39,339 nucleotides of DNA, from contig JAGARR010000053.1 of NCBI GenBank assembly GCA_017622135.1, forward strand, positions 1-39,339, given 5' to 3'. The translations under genes were made by a program, and so were the position numbers. This DNA comes from Spirochaetaceae bacterium. Lineage in GTDB: Bacteria > Spirochaetota > Spirochaetia > Treponematales > Treponemataceae. Positions 15,461 to 26,200 of the stretch are shown here, one piece after another (positions within the stretch are counted from its first letter, which is position 1; each line of letters starts with the position of its first letter). The notes under the pieces were generated by a model. It was not told where the DNA came from, ran no database searches, and saw nothing but the letters and a program-made list of their open reading frames with translations.

Positions 15461-16642
15461 ATGGACAATCACGTGACATTTCAAGAGCTGGGGATTGCTT
15501 CCCAGTTGGTGGAGCGCCTGGCCGCTCTTTCCATCACCACTCCTACCACGGTACAGCAGCAGGCTATCCCTCCCCTTTCCCAGGGAAGTTCCCTGGTGTT
15601 CCAGTCTGAGACGGGAACCGGCAAAACACTGGCCTACCTCCTTCCCCTGCTGCAGCAGATTGACGAGAGCATACAACAAATCCAGCTGCTGATTGTGGCC
15701 CCCACCCACGAGCTTGCGTCCCAAATCAAAAGCCAGATTCAGCTGGTGACGGACATACCTGCGGTGCTATTGATTGGCGGCGCACCAATAAAGCGTCAGG
15801 TGGAAATGCTGAAGAAAAAGCCCTTGATTGCCGTTGGTGGTGCCGCCCGACTGATGGAGCTGGTATACCTGAAAAAACTGAAGGTGCATCAGGTAAAGGC
15901 CATTGTGCTGGATGAGGCGGATCGACTTTTGGCGCCAGAGCTGCGGGACGACACCACCGCCCTCTGCCAGGCCCTGCCAGCGGAAGTACAGCTGGCAGCC
16001 TGTTCCGCCACCATCAATGGCAAGACAGAGAAAATAATCCAGTCCCTAGTGAGACGCCAGCAGGATGAGGGTGAACTGGAAAAACGCATCCTTCCACCGG
16101 AGGACATCCTCCAGAAAAAAATCACCCATATCGCCATCTACAGCGAAACCCGTGACAAGGTGGATACCTTGCGAAGACTTTTAGTGGCAGAAATGGAGGC
16201 CGCCAACAAGGAGCAGCCCTTGAAGGCCATGGTCTTTACTGCCCGGCCTGCTGATGTGGACATCATCCTGTCCAAGCTCACCTACAAGAAGATGCAGTGC
16301 AGCGCCCTCCATGCCAAGCAGGACAAGGTGAAGCGCAAGCAGGCCCTGGACCAGTTCCGAAAGGGAAGCTGTCCTGTCCTCATCACCAGTGACCTGGCGG
16401 CCCGTGGACTTGATATTCCCGATGTAACCCACATCATCCAGCTGGACATGCCATCCAACATGGATTTCTTTGTTCACCGGGCAGGACGAACAGGCCGCAA
16501 CGGCAGGTCAGGGCTGAACATCGTCATCGGAGACGGCTACGAGATGCGCCAGCTGGCCGCCGCCGAGAAAAAGCTCCACCTGGTGGTATATCCCAAGGTC
16601 CTGTACAAGGGAAAGCTGGTGGCCCCAGAGCAAGAACCATAG
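15461..16642 (+). CDS. DEAD-box RNA helicase
   Basis: A compact 393-residue ATP-dependent RNA helicase with little beyond the two RecA-like domains. A Q-motif-like start (TFQELGI to QQQAIPPL) is followed by Walker A ETGTGKT (50-56), PTHELASQ, DEAD (151-154), SAT (182-184), ITSDLAARGLDI and HRAGRTGRNG. All helicase motifs are present. It lacks the long basic C-terminal tails of DeaD or DbpA, so its RNA target cannot be guessed; ribosome assembly or mRNA turnover is usual for the family. The ORF starts without a Shine-Dalgarno sequence, six bases after TATAGT. Confidence 0.95.
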   Translation: MDNHVTFQELGIASQLVERLAALSITTPTTVQQQAIPPLSQGSSLVFQSETGTGKTLAYLLPLLQQIDESIQQIQLLIVAPTHELASQIKSQIQLVTDIPAVLLIGGAPIKRQVEMLKKKPLIAVGGAARLMELVYLKKLKVHQVKAIVLDEADRLLAPELRDDTTALCQALPAEVQLAACSATINGKTEKIIQSLVRRQQDEGELEKRILPPEDILQKKITHIAIYSETRDKVDTLRRLLVAEMEAANKEQPLKAMVFTARPADVDIILSKLTYKKMQCSALHAKQDKVKRKQALDQFRKGSCPVLITSDLAARGLDIPDVTHIIQLDMPSNMDFFVHRAGRTGRNGRSGLNIVIGDGYEMRQLAAAEKKLHLVVYPKVLYKGKLVAPEQEP

Positions 16643-16685
16643 ATGAAGCCCACCACCATCCTCTTACAGGACACCGGCCGCCCAC

Positions 16686-17441
16686 TCAGATTACGTAAAA
16701 CAAGGTGCAGCCCACCACCCGCTCCACACCAGCTTCCTTGAGGGCGCGGGCACAGGTTTCCAAGGTGACACCGGTGGTGAGAATGTCGTCCACCAGAATC
16801 ACACTTTTGGGAAGGGTGATTCTGGACAGACGTTTCTTATCCACACAGTAGGCCTGCCCCAGGTTCTCCAGGCGACTCTTCCTGTCCAGCTTCTTCTGCT
16901 GCTCCACCGTCTTCCGTTCCAGCAGAGGCATAACCTGAAATCCGTGGTTTGTATGGAGATAGCTACACAGCTCCTGCACCTGGTCCCAGCCCTGACGGCG
17001 AACCTTGCCCTTTCTGGGAGGAACGGGAACCAGAGGCTCATCAGCCAGCTCCGGCAATTCCTTTCGCAAGAAATCTGCCATCAGCTGGGCAAACACCGGG
17101 GAAAGCTGCCGCATTCCTGCCGTTTTCCAGGAGAACAGCAGATCCTTCTTCCACAGACGATAGCTATGGATGGGCAGAACCCCATCAGTATGGGTCAGCA
17201 GGGGCTGGTTCCGGCAGGTAGTACAGAGCCCGATTTCAGAGACAAGCTCCCGCCCGCAGCAGGAACACCGTTCCTCCCTGCCAGTCCAGCGAAAAAGCCG
17301 TTCCTGCTGACACTCCTTGCACAGAGGAGCCATGATGGCATGCCGTCCGCAGCACAGGCAGGTGTCGCCTCCTGCCAGCAGGGACAAGAGGCCACCGGAG
17401 CCATTCCAAAGTGAATTGATAATTTTTTTTATAGACTTCAT
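16686..17441 (-). CDS. ComF family phosphoribosyltransferase-like protein
   Basis: A 251-residue ComF/GntX-type protein. Two N-terminal cysteine clusters (Cys28, 30, 31, 41, 44 and Cys59, 61, 62, 73, 76) should bind zinc. The C-terminal half is a type I phosphoribosyltransferase fold with the PRPP loop VILVDDILTTG. In naturally competent bacteria ComFC helps DNA uptake; in others the role is unknown, and no competence genes are nearby. It is convergent with the DEAD-box gene. The start lacks a ribosome site but has TACAAT six bases upstream. Confidence 0.88.
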   Translation of the reverse strand: MKSIKKIINSLWNGSGGLLSLLAGGDTCLCCGRHAIMAPLCKECQQERLFRWTGREERCSCCGRELVSEIGLCTTCRNQPLLTHTDGVLPIHSYRLWKKDLLFSWKTAGMRQLSPVFAQLMADFLRKELPELADEPLVPVPPRKGKVRRQGWDQVQELCSYLHTNHGFQVMPLLERKTVEQQKKLDRKSRLENLGQAYCVDKKRLSRITLPKSVILVDDILTTGVTLETCARALKEAGVERVVGCTLFYVI

Positions 17442-17447
17442 ATAAAT

Positions 17448-17453
17448 ATTGTA
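17448..17453 (-). promoter_or_regulatory. -10 box of the comF-like gene, predicted leaderless
   Basis: TACAAT on the minus strand, exactly six bases before the ATG at 17441. The 148-bp gap back to mutS contains AT-rich sequence, with an A/T-run hairpin around 17495-17515, but no gene. Confidence 0.5.
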
Positions 17454-17589
17454 GTGTGAGAAGAGTCGTTTTCTGACAAATTGACAAGATGAATTGCTTT
17501 TTTTGTGAAAAAAACGCAGGATAGCGGATATAAGCCTCCAAAATCATCCCACGCACAGGACTGAGGCTGGCTGCCGCACAAACCGCTTG

Positions 17590-20244
17590 TCACTGCCCGG
17601 AAAGGGCCTTTTTCCAGCGGGATATTTTCAGCAGGGCTTCGATGGGCGGCAGATTGTCCGTGTCGGTAGAAAGGATTTCATCCAGAATCAGCTCCTCGTC
17701 GGAGAAGAGGCCGGGAGACTGGAAGTTTTTAGCTTCCGACCGCTGTTCTGCATAGTTGGAGGCATTTTCCATCACCAATGGAGGAGACGCCTCCCCACAG
17801 ACATCCTCTTGCGTTCCAATTCCCATCTGCTGGATGCCACCAGAAAGCCGTGGCCCCACCTTCTGGACAATCTCCTGCAACAAGGCTTCCGACCGTGCAA
17901 TGACCTCCTGGGGAATGCCTGCCAGCTGGGCCACGTGGATTCCGTAGGAGTTGGCCACCGACCCGGCCTTAATCTTCTTCATAAAAGTGATGCGGCCCTC
18001 CTGCTCCAGCACCTCAAGGCACAGGGGAACCAGGGCCGGATGCTCAAGGCAGGTCAACTCATGGTAGTGAGTGGCGAACAGGGTGATGCAACGGATCTTG
18101 TTCAGCAAATATTCCGAAACAGCCCAGGCGATGGAAAGGCCGTCCTGGGTGGAGGTTCCCCGCCCCACCTCGTCCATAATCACCAAACTTTTATTGGTAG
18201 CGGAACGAAGGATATGAGCCGTCTCTGTCATCTCCACCAGGAAGGTGGACTCACCCTTCGCCAGATTGTCAGAGGCCCCCACCCGACAAAAAATCTTGTC
18301 CACCAGCCGAATTCTGGCGCTATCGGCCGGTACAAAGGAGCCTATCTGAGCCAGCAGCGTAATGAGAGCAGTCTGCCGAAGGTAGGTGCTCTTTCCCGCC
18401 ATGTTTGGCCCAGTAATGAGGGCAAAATACTTTTCTTGGGAAAAGAATCCATCATTGGGAACAAATTCCCCAGAAGGAAGGTGTGCCTCCACCACGGGAT
18501 GGCGGCCTCCCCTGATTTCCGTGGGTCCCTCATCCGCCACATCAGGCTGCACCCACTTGTTGTCCAGCGCCGCCTGAGCCAGAGCCGTAATGCAGTCGCT
18601 ATAGGCCATCTCAGTGGCCAACTGGAAAAGGTAGCTGGTATGTTCCTTAATTTTCTCCCGCACCTCAAGAAAGAGCTTCCGCTCCAACTCAATAATGCGG
18701 CCCTGGGCGGAATTCAGCTCCTGCTCCAGCTCCTGCAACCGGATCGTAGTATAGCGGTTGCCGTTCACCATGGAGCGGCGAAGTATAAAATGCTCCGGCA
18801 CACTGTCCAGCTTTGCCAGGGAAACCTCAATGTAGTAGCCAGAGATGCGATTGTAGCGCACCTTCAGACTAGAAATCCCAGTAACCTGCCGCTCCTCCTC
18901 CACGTAGGAGTCCAGGATGCTGTTGAAGTTGTCCCGCACGTCCATGAGATGGTCCAATTCCGCCGACCAGCCCCGCTTCATGAGCCCACCCTCCGTCAAA
19001 ACAATGGGTGCGTCATCGGCGATGCTGAGGCCAATCATCTCCACCAGCTTCTGAGCCTGCTCCGTGTCTGTTCCGCCAAAATGATGCTGGTCCAGCAGTT
19101 TGTGAACCTGAATCCAGGAAGCAAGGCTTGCCCCCAACGCCAGTACATCCTTTCCATGGGCACGATCCATAGCCACACGGCCTGCCAGACGCTCCACATC
19201 AAGGATGGCCCCCAGCCGCTCCCGCACCTCCCGTAAAAGACTCCGCTGGTCCACCAGCTGTGCCACCAGATTCTGACGGGAACGGATCTTCTGGCAGTCA
19301 CGGAGGGGGGCAAGAATCCAGCTCCGCAAAAGACGCTTTCCCATGGCGGTGACACAGAAATTCACCGTTTCCAGCAAACTGTACTGTAGGGAGCCATCCC
19401 GCAGATTGGCCACCAGCTCCATGTTGCGGCGGGAGGAATCGTCCATCACCACAAAATCGCTGTCGCTGTAGACGGAGATACCACGGATATGGGGCAAGGT
19501 GGAGTTGAAATTCTTGGAAAGATAGTCCAGCAAAAATCCTGCGGCTGGCACCTCGGCGGAGGTCTCCGTCAGAGAGAAGGAGCGGAGGTTTGCCGTCTTG
19601 AACTGATCCACCAGCTGCTTGTAGGAAAGCTCCGCAGAAAAATGCCAGTCAGGATAATAGGAGATGGAAATGGATGGATGCCCCTCCAGCACCTGCTGTA
19701 CCACCGGCTGCTCCCTCAAAGACAGGGGAAGCAGCAACTCCCGTGGCATACAACGTCCCAGCTCCTTGGAAAACTCCTGAGCCATGTCGGAAAGACTCCA
19801 ACTAGTGGCAGAAAAGGAACCGGTGCTCACATCGATGAAGGCAAAGCCAGCCCTTCCCCGGCTGCAACAGAGGCTGGCAAGGTAGTTGTGGCTCCCCTGC
19901 TCCAGATAGTCCGCCTCCACCGCCGTGCCGGGAGTGATGATCTCCACCACCTTCCGCTCCGCCAGCGTCCGTCCCCCCTGGGGCATGGAAACCTGCTCAC
20001 AAATGGCAATCTTCTTCCCCAGACGCAGAAGCCGTGCGATATACACCTTGGAAGCATGATAGGGAATGCCGCACATAGGCTGTCCGGCACGATGGGTCAA
20101 GGTTAAATTCAAAAGCCGGGAAACCTCCACAGCGTCCGAGTCGAACATCTCGTAGAAGTCACCCAGACGGAAGAAAAGCACCTGGTCTGGATGCTGCTCC
20201 TTGAGGCCCCGGTACTGGAGCATCATGGGGGTCGCTTCTGCCAT
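17590..20244 (-). CDS. mutS: DNA mismatch repair protein MutS
   Basis: An 884-residue mismatch-recognition ATPase. The N-terminal mismatch-binding motif is GDFYEMF (about residues 28-34). The lever and clamp region occupies the middle. Near residue 610 the ATPase begins with GPNMAGKST, followed by EVGRGTSTQDG and FATHYHELT. Length and motifs are normal, so it should be functional. The start codon is 3 bp after the ompH-like stop, so it is the last gene of the tamB-bamA-ompH-mutS run, an order I recall from T. pallidum. mutL is not in the window. Confidence 0.97.
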   Translation of the reverse strand: MAEATPMMLQYRGLKEQHPDQVLFFRLGDFYEMFDSDAVEVSRLLNLTLTHRAGQPMCGIPYHASKVYIARLLRLGKKIAICEQVSMPQGGRTLAERKVVEIITPGTAVEADYLEQGSHNYLASLCCSRGRAGFAFIDVSTGSFSATSWSLSDMAQEFSKELGRCMPRELLLPLSLREQPVVQQVLEGHPSISISYYPDWHFSAELSYKQLVDQFKTANLRSFSLTETSAEVPAAGFLLDYLSKNFNSTLPHIRGISVYSDSDFVVMDDSSRRNMELVANLRDGSLQYSLLETVNFCVTAMGKRLLRSWILAPLRDCQKIRSRQNLVAQLVDQRSLLREVRERLGAILDVERLAGRVAMDRAHGKDVLALGASLASWIQVHKLLDQHHFGGTDTEQAQKLVEMIGLSIADDAPIVLTEGGLMKRGWSAELDHLMDVRDNFNSILDSYVEEERQVTGISSLKVRYNRISGYYIEVSLAKLDSVPEHFILRRSMVNGNRYTTIRLQELEQELNSAQGRIIELERKLFLEVREKIKEHTSYLFQLATEMAYSDCITALAQAALDNKWVQPDVADEGPTEIRGGRHPVVEAHLPSGEFVPNDGFFSQEKYFALITGPNMAGKSTYLRQTALITLLAQIGSFVPADSARIRLVDKIFCRVGASDNLAKGESTFLVEMTETAHILRSATNKSLVIMDEVGRGTSTQDGLSIAWAVSEYLLNKIRCITLFATHYHELTCLEHPALVPLCLEVLEQEGRITFMKKIKAGSVANSYGIHVAQLAGIPQEVIARSEALLQEIVQKVGPRLSGGIQQMGIGTQEDVCGEASPPLVMENASNYAEQRSEAKNFQSPGLFSDEELILDEILSTDTDNLPPIEALLKISRWKKALSGQ

Positions 20245-20247
20245 AGG

Positions 20248-20766
20248 CTACAATCCCAGGGCGCTGATTACCTCGTCAGTAACGTCTACGGAAGGACTGT
20301 ACCAGAGGATGGAATTGGAATCCTGCAAACTCAAGATCATACTGTAACCACCGCCCTCAGCAATCCGTTCCAGAGTGCTATACAGCTTCTGATAGAAGCT
20401 ATCGGAGGACTGGAGGGAACGGCGGAGGCTGTCCAGCTCCATGTTCTTGGCATTGGTATATTCCTTCAGATATTCGGTCTGCTTAGTAATCTGAGAGTCG
20501 AGCCGTTGGACAGTAGCCTCATTCTTGTTCTTCAATGCCTCCGCCCGCTTTGCCTGCAAGTCCTTCAGCTCCTGGGTGAGGCTGTCAATCTGCTTCTGGA
20601 AGTCAGCCTTCTTCTTCTCATAATTCCGTACAGGGCCTGTATCACGAAAGTAGGCCTCGTAAACACGGGATGTATCCACCACGCCGAATTTTGTAATCTG
20701 CTGGGCAGAGACAAAGCCACACAAAACCAAGGTGAGCAAAGCGAGTGCAAAAATTTTCTTGTTCAT
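20248..20766 (-). CDS. Skp/OmpH-like periplasmic chaperone
   Basis: A 172-residue exported protein. The signal peptide MNKKIFALALLTLVLCGFVSA should be cleaved before QQITK. Residues about 45-115 are highly charged (Lys, Gln, Glu, Asp) and predicted to form the long coiled coil that makes Skp a jellyfish-shaped trimer that holds unfolded outer-membrane proteins. AAGGAG lies 9 nt before the ATG. It lies 12 bp downstream of bamA, which fits a role in delivering barrels to the BAM machinery. Confidence 0.9.
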   Translation of the reverse strand: MNKKIFALALLTLVLCGFVSAQQITKFGVVDTSRVYEAYFRDTGPVRNYEKKKADFQKQIDSLTQELKDLQAKRAEALKNKNEATVQRLDSQITKQTEYLKEYTNAKNMELDSLRRSLQSSDSFYQKLYSTLERIAEGGGYSMILSLQDSNSILWYSPSVDVTDEVISALGL

Positions 20767-20778
20767 TACGACATCTCC

Positions 20779-23205
20779 TTATCTGTTGGTAATATTGAAT
20801 GACAGAACGAACTGCCATTCAGGTCCGGAACCATTGCGCCAGTGGACGGAACCGTTCTTCACCTGGAAGGTATTCGCCAGCATCATCCGCAGGGGGAACT
20901 GGGGCAGCGAGAACCGGAATCCAGGACCAAAGCTGAAGTACACATCATTGATGTTCAAGTTCTTGAAGAAATTCTTGGGCGTATCCTTGATGACTGCCGC
21001 ATCCAGGAAGAAGTCCAAGGAGAAGATACCGGGAGCCACAGGCATCCTCAGCTCCAGGGTATTGTTCCACAGGGCACGGCCACGGTTGGTTGAGTAAAGT
21101 GAACTCCATCCCCGTCCGGTAAACATTCCGTCAATATACAACATGTTGGAGACACTAAGATCTGAGTTGGGAGTTGGCTCCACAAAGGAAAGACTGGTGA
21201 GTCCCGCCAGAACGAACTTCAGGCTCCAGGTCTCGGACAGGGGCAGGTCCAGCAAAGTAAAATAGACTTCACCCTTTGTATCGCTGCGCAGGAAGAACTG
21301 ATTCTCCAGTCCAGGAATCAGTCCTGTCCAGGAGAACTGCTGCTTTGCAAACCATCCCCTGGAGGGATCATAGTACAAGTCACGGTCGTCTACAGATCCG
21401 GCAATCCATACGCCGTTCTGCATGCTCCAACGCTCCCGTGCATCCGCAATGGTGGAATCAGCGGGGGTATAAATGCTTTCGTCATAGAAATTCCTCAGGA
21501 TACTGCCATTTATACCACCGGAAAGGGAGAAGATGGCAAAGTCAGGAACCCATCTGCGGCCAACGGATCCGCCCAAGTCGATGGTCACCTGGTTGTAGTT
21601 CATGTAGTAGGATGTCTTGTCAACAGAGCCGTCAGGCATGATAACTGAACGCAGGGCATTATTGATTGAGTGGGACACCCCAAGATTGGCACTGACACTA
21701 ACAGGCAGCCCCAGGAACCAGGAGTCTCCATAGCCAAGACTGATGGACTGGTTGTCAGTGGAAAGGGTGGTGTTGGCAGAAATAAGCTTTCCTGTACCAA
21801 AGAGGTTGGCATCCTGCCACTTGAAGAACAGGGACACCGGAAAGGCATCTGGATCTGCAATGCCGGAAAAGGTGACACCGAACTCGATGGAGGTGGTGGA
21901 CTGCTCCTCCAGATTCAGCACCAGGTCCACCAGATTCTCCTCGGACCCCTGGACAATCTCGGGAACAATGGCAGAGAAGAACTGGAGGTTGAACAGGTTC
22001 CTCAGTCCTGATGTAATCTTTGCCTTGGAGAAAATATCTCCCGACTCAATGGGCAGCTCCCGAAGAATGACGTAATCCTTTGTCTTCTCGTTGCCCTTGA
22101 TGAAGATGTTCTCGATATGGCTGCGGGGATTCTCCATAATCATGAAGTTCACCGCAATCTGCCGTGTCTCACCGTTCTTGTCCTCAATGGGATTGAAGTA
22201 ATTGGAAGTATAGCCGTTCTCATAGTACAGGTCGGTGACAGCCACCAGTCCCTCCTGGAAGCGCCCCATATTGAACACCTCACCATCTTGAAGCCGCACA
22301 AGCTTCCGCAGCTGCTCTGTGGGGAAGATGGTGTTTCCCGTGAAGGTAATGCCGGCAAAGGTGTACTGGGCACCCTCTTGAATCACATATTGGATGGAAA
22401 GCTCGTCGCAATCATCATGCTCGTTGTAAGTGACAGTACGAACCACGTCAAGGATGGCTGCATCCACGTATCCTCGGTTCTGATAGTAGGCAAGAATGGC
22501 CTGCTTGTCCACCTCCAGCTGACTCTCCTGGAAGGAGCCCTTGGAAAAGAGTCCAGCAGTCTTCATGGAAAGGAGCCCCTTGAGGGTCTTGTGGGACACC
22601 ACAGTATTTCCCATGAAGCTGATTTCCTTGACGATGGTGGATCGTCCCTCCGATATGTTGAAGATAACCTCAACGCCGTCCTCCTTCACCTCAGTGGAGG
22701 AGGATACCCGAACATTTGTATAACCTTTTTTGAGATACAAGTCTCGGATAGCTCTCTCGTCCAAGAGAATCCTGCTGGAATTGAAAATGCTCTTTGCCTT
22801 GGTGGATATTGTCTCCTTCAGCTCGGAGGCTCGGATATGGCGATTTCCGATGAATTTGAGGCTGGAGACAAAGGGCTTCTCCACCACGGTGAATTCCACC
22901 ACCACGGAACTCCCCTTTGCATCGCCAGGCAGGGCGATGGGACTGATATCTTCAAACAAATCCAGAGCATACACCCTGTTCAACAGATCCAAGTACAGCT
23001 CATCAGTGAATTCCTTGCCGATGAAGGGAGTCGTCACTCCACTCAGCTCCATAGGACTGACATACTCCAACCCCTTGAATTCGATGTTCCTAATCTTCTT
23101 CCCATAATACCAGGTGTCAGAGGGCTGGGCAAAAACCATCCCGGACAAAGCTAACAATACGGTAAAAACCAGAAGATTACGAAAAATACACCTGCTGTTC
23201 TTCAT
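20779..23205 (-). CDS. bamA: Outer-membrane protein assembly factor BamA
   Basis: An 808-residue outer-membrane protein that inserts beta-barrels. A signal peptide ends near FAQPSDTW. About 380 residues then form repeated POTRA modules (recognisable at IRNIEFKGLEYV, VSSLKFIGNRHI, VKEISFMGNTVV, FAGITFTGNTIF and IENIFIKGNEKT, so five), followed by the 16-strand Omp85 barrel. The GRGW segment near residue 700 corresponds to the (V/I)RG(F/Y) loop of the family. I start at the ATG at 23205, six bases after AAGGA, rather than a TTG two codons earlier. It overlaps no gene but is only 9 bp after tamB, so the two should be co-expressed. The T. pallidum counterpart is the studied antigen TP0326. Confidence 0.95.
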   Translation of the reverse strand: MKNSRCIFRNLLVFTVLLALSGMVFAQPSDTWYYGKKIRNIEFKGLEYVSPMELSGVTTPFIGKEFTDELYLDLLNRVYALDLFEDISPIALPGDAKGSSVVVEFTVVEKPFVSSLKFIGNRHIRASELKETISTKAKSIFNSSRILLDERAIRDLYLKKGYTNVRVSSSTEVKEDGVEVIFNISEGRSTIVKEISFMGNTVVSHKTLKGLLSMKTAGLFSKGSFQESQLEVDKQAILAYYQNRGYVDAAILDVVRTVTYNEHDDCDELSIQYVIQEGAQYTFAGITFTGNTIFPTEQLRKLVRLQDGEVFNMGRFQEGLVAVTDLYYENGYTSNYFNPIEDKNGETRQIAVNFMIMENPRSHIENIFIKGNEKTKDYVILRELPIESGDIFSKAKITSGLRNLFNLQFFSAIVPEIVQGSEENLVDLVLNLEEQSTTSIEFGVTFSGIADPDAFPVSLFFKWQDANLFGTGKLISANTTLSTDNQSISLGYGDSWFLGLPVSVSANLGVSHSINNALRSVIMPDGSVDKTSYYMNYNQVTIDLGGSVGRRWVPDFAIFSLSGGINGSILRNFYDESIYTPADSTIADARERWSMQNGVWIAGSVDDRDLYYDPSRGWFAKQQFSWTGLIPGLENQFFLRSDTKGEVYFTLLDLPLSETWSLKFVLAGLTSLSFVEPTPNSDLSVSNMLYIDGMFTGRGWSSLYSTNRGRALWNNTLELRMPVAPGIFSLDFFLDAAVIKDTPKNFFKNLNINDVYFSFGPGFRFSLPQFPLRMMLANTFQVKNGSVHWRNGSGPEWQFVLSFNITNR

Positions 23206-23214
23206 ATTCAATCC

Positions 23215-26200
23215 TTACAAAGCAAATTTCCATGATATACCGATGGAAGTTGACGGAACCCAAAGATGCTGCATATTTCCTACATCAGGAGCGATACTCC
23301 ATCGTATGGTACCAAAGGGAGAATCCATCTCCAAGCCAATTTCCGGCTGGAACATCAAGCCAGACCCACCGCCCTCTTCAAGCGCCCTGTTCTCATCATA
23401 GGCAAAATGAAGCATGGCATCAGCATAAATGGAACTACCGAAATACTTACCTATATAAACAGTGGTATTGTCAAAAAAGTTACCGACGGTAAGCCTATTA
23501 TCTTCACCACCAACGTTAAGCCATTGCTTGAGGCTATTTTGCAAACCCATGGTTCGCAGGGACAATATATCAAATTTAAGGAAATCACGCAATGCGTTTT
23601 CAATTTTGCGCAACACCAGCATCTGGAAGCCATAGTCCACACCTGACAACAGCACATCTAGACCAGACTGGGCATCAGCAGTGAGGGCCTGTCCCAGAAT
23701 CCGCATCAGCTCCATCTCCGACTTTGGTGGCGAGGAGGTGTAGGTGGGAGAGAAGGCACTGAGGCGCTGGTTTTCTGCGGACAGGGTAATACGCACCGGC
23801 TCGCCAATCTCGTCATATTCACGAATCTCCGCCCGAACGGTGATAATGGGATCCAAGGATTCGTTCTCGGTGAATATAACCCGACCTTCTCGCAGGTAGA
23901 AGTTTCTGTTGAGATAGGTTATCTCTCCGCCCCGTAAAACAATATCACTGTCTATGGAATAAGTTCCAGCACTGGAGTCATAGCGGAGGATACCATTCGT
24001 GTTGGGGGCAATCAACCCCCGGAGCAAGGGATCGAAGAAAAGCTCCACGTGCTGACCGGTAGTAACACCCAAATCAAGGGTGACAGCAAAACGGCCAGCC
24101 CCGCTGGGATACACCAACCCCTCCTGCCGTGTGTTCTGTCCCCGCAGCCCCCCCGAAATGATGTCTATGTCAACATTGTCAACAAAGAACCTGCCCCTCA
24201 CATCCACTGTCGACATGGTAACCTCTATGGCAAGGTTGCAGGTGGAGTATCCGTCGATGAGTACTGAAGGCGCTCCCGGAACTTGAGCCGGAATGTTCAC
24301 CAGGGCTGGAACCATCACACCAGAGGGAGTATTGATGTCCAAGGTCAGCACATCCAGCATCCAGCGGTCCATCAGCAGCTGCAAGTCAAGGTATGCACTC
24401 CCCTCCGCAATCTTGAAGAAGGTATGTTCCAGTGTCAGGGCATTGTCCTGGAAATTGATCAGGGCAGTCGGGGCAATCATCAGTTCAGGCACATAGTCGG
24501 GACAATTGATGGTAAGGTTGGCAGCCTGGAGCTGCCCGTTGAATTCCGGATCTGCAAGTATTCCACCTATGTGGAGATTTCCCGTCAAATGGCCGCCATG
24601 GAGCATGATGAAGGGGAACGCCACCAGCCCCTTGAACCGGGACAGGTCCGAGACCATGTTCCGCAGCTGGATGTCAAGCTGCTCCTCGGCAACCTGCCCC
24701 TGAACCACAGCATGGAGGGGCATACGTCCGGCCAGATTCAGATTTATGAATCCCTCCTCCGTTACAATGCCTGATATTCCCAAGTCATCCTTGGAACTGA
24801 TGGTGAAGAAGCCCGGCGTACGCACCACAGTGAGTCCCACTGGCTGGGGCTCCTTAAAGAAGGTTCCGCCCAAATTGGCGTTGGCATCGATGGATATCAT
24901 CTCCGGCAGGCCGCTGGCCAGAACCTTTACAATGCCCATAAACCCGCTGGATGCCCCCTGCTGACCGCCAATAGCACCACCATCAGCCACAAAATCCCCC
25001 TCCCCAGACCTAGAGCTGGTGACACTTATGTCCAGCGGCACGTCGATTGTGTACACATCGCCCAGACTTGAGTCGTACTGGGCATGCAACGATCCGGAAA
25101 AATCCGACAGGGAGAAATGAGCCGAGATATCAGAGATAGTTTGTCCGCCAAACTGCACCTCTGTCTGATCCAAGAAAATGTCGCCGTCCTCCAGCCGCGC
25201 GGTGGCAAATACATTGAAGGGTACCCCGCCAAAGGATATGGAGGAGGGGTCAAGCTGGATGGAGACATAGGGGTTGTCGATGGTCCCCATGGCAGTGACC
25301 CGTCCGCTGGCCACATTCCCCGCGTTCTGCATGTGGCGGAACCGTGCCATAGGCAGGTTGTTCACCTCCATCTGGGCGGAGAAATAAAGGTCGGTGAAGA
25401 GCTTCAATTGGGAGAAGGGAGTCTGTGTTGGATTGGAGATGCTCACGTCGAGACTATAGGACTCACTGTTCAACGGATTTGCCAGACTCAGACTGATTCC
25501 CGCAGAATCAAGCCCTCCCTCGACAAAGCTCCACATGATGCCCCCGGAACCGTCCAAGGAGGAGACTGTATCCTGGAAGAGAAATGTGTCCAGCATGAAT
25601 CCGTAGCTGGACACCTGTCCCGACATGGAAAGCCTGGGATTTGTGTGCATGACGTTGGATGCCTCCAGCAGGCTCAGATCGGACACGTCAACCCTGAAAT
25701 CGGCAGGCTCAGTACGAGGAACAAAGCCGCTCATGTCAAGGGAGCAGAGCACCATGGCGTCACCAAAGGCTACGGGAAGTTCCTCCATGGAGACATGCCC
25801 CTCCACCATGTTCTCAGCACCATTCAAGGCCACCGTGACATTCAGCCCATAGTCCCCTGTCACATTCAGCCAGGAGCCATTGGTGTAGGAGCCAGAAAAG
25901 GAATAGGGAACGGAATTCACCGCCACATCGGCATTGAAGAAGGCGCTGGAATATTCCTCATCCAGGTCAAGGCCAGCTGTCATCTGCACATTCTGGCCGG
26001 CAAACAGCAGATCGAACTGGGAGATGGAGACTGTGGACTCGTTTCCGGTGAAGGAGAAGATCAGCAGGTTGTCGTCATTGGCGGTGTCCGCAAGAATCCA
26101 GTAGTCCACGTTGTAGCTCATCGAGGAAAAATCCGTGGACAGATACAGCTCGTTGGTGGTGACATAGGGGGCCAGGGTCTTCGCCAGGGACTCCAGCTTT

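Noticed and set aside
17490..17520. Terminator after mutS
   Set aside because: The inverted A and T runs could pair but there is no GC stem, so I do not call a terminator.
17587..19236. 549-codon open frame on the plus strand
   Set aside because: Wholly antisense to mutS, with low-complexity His/Leu-rich translation and no ribosome site.
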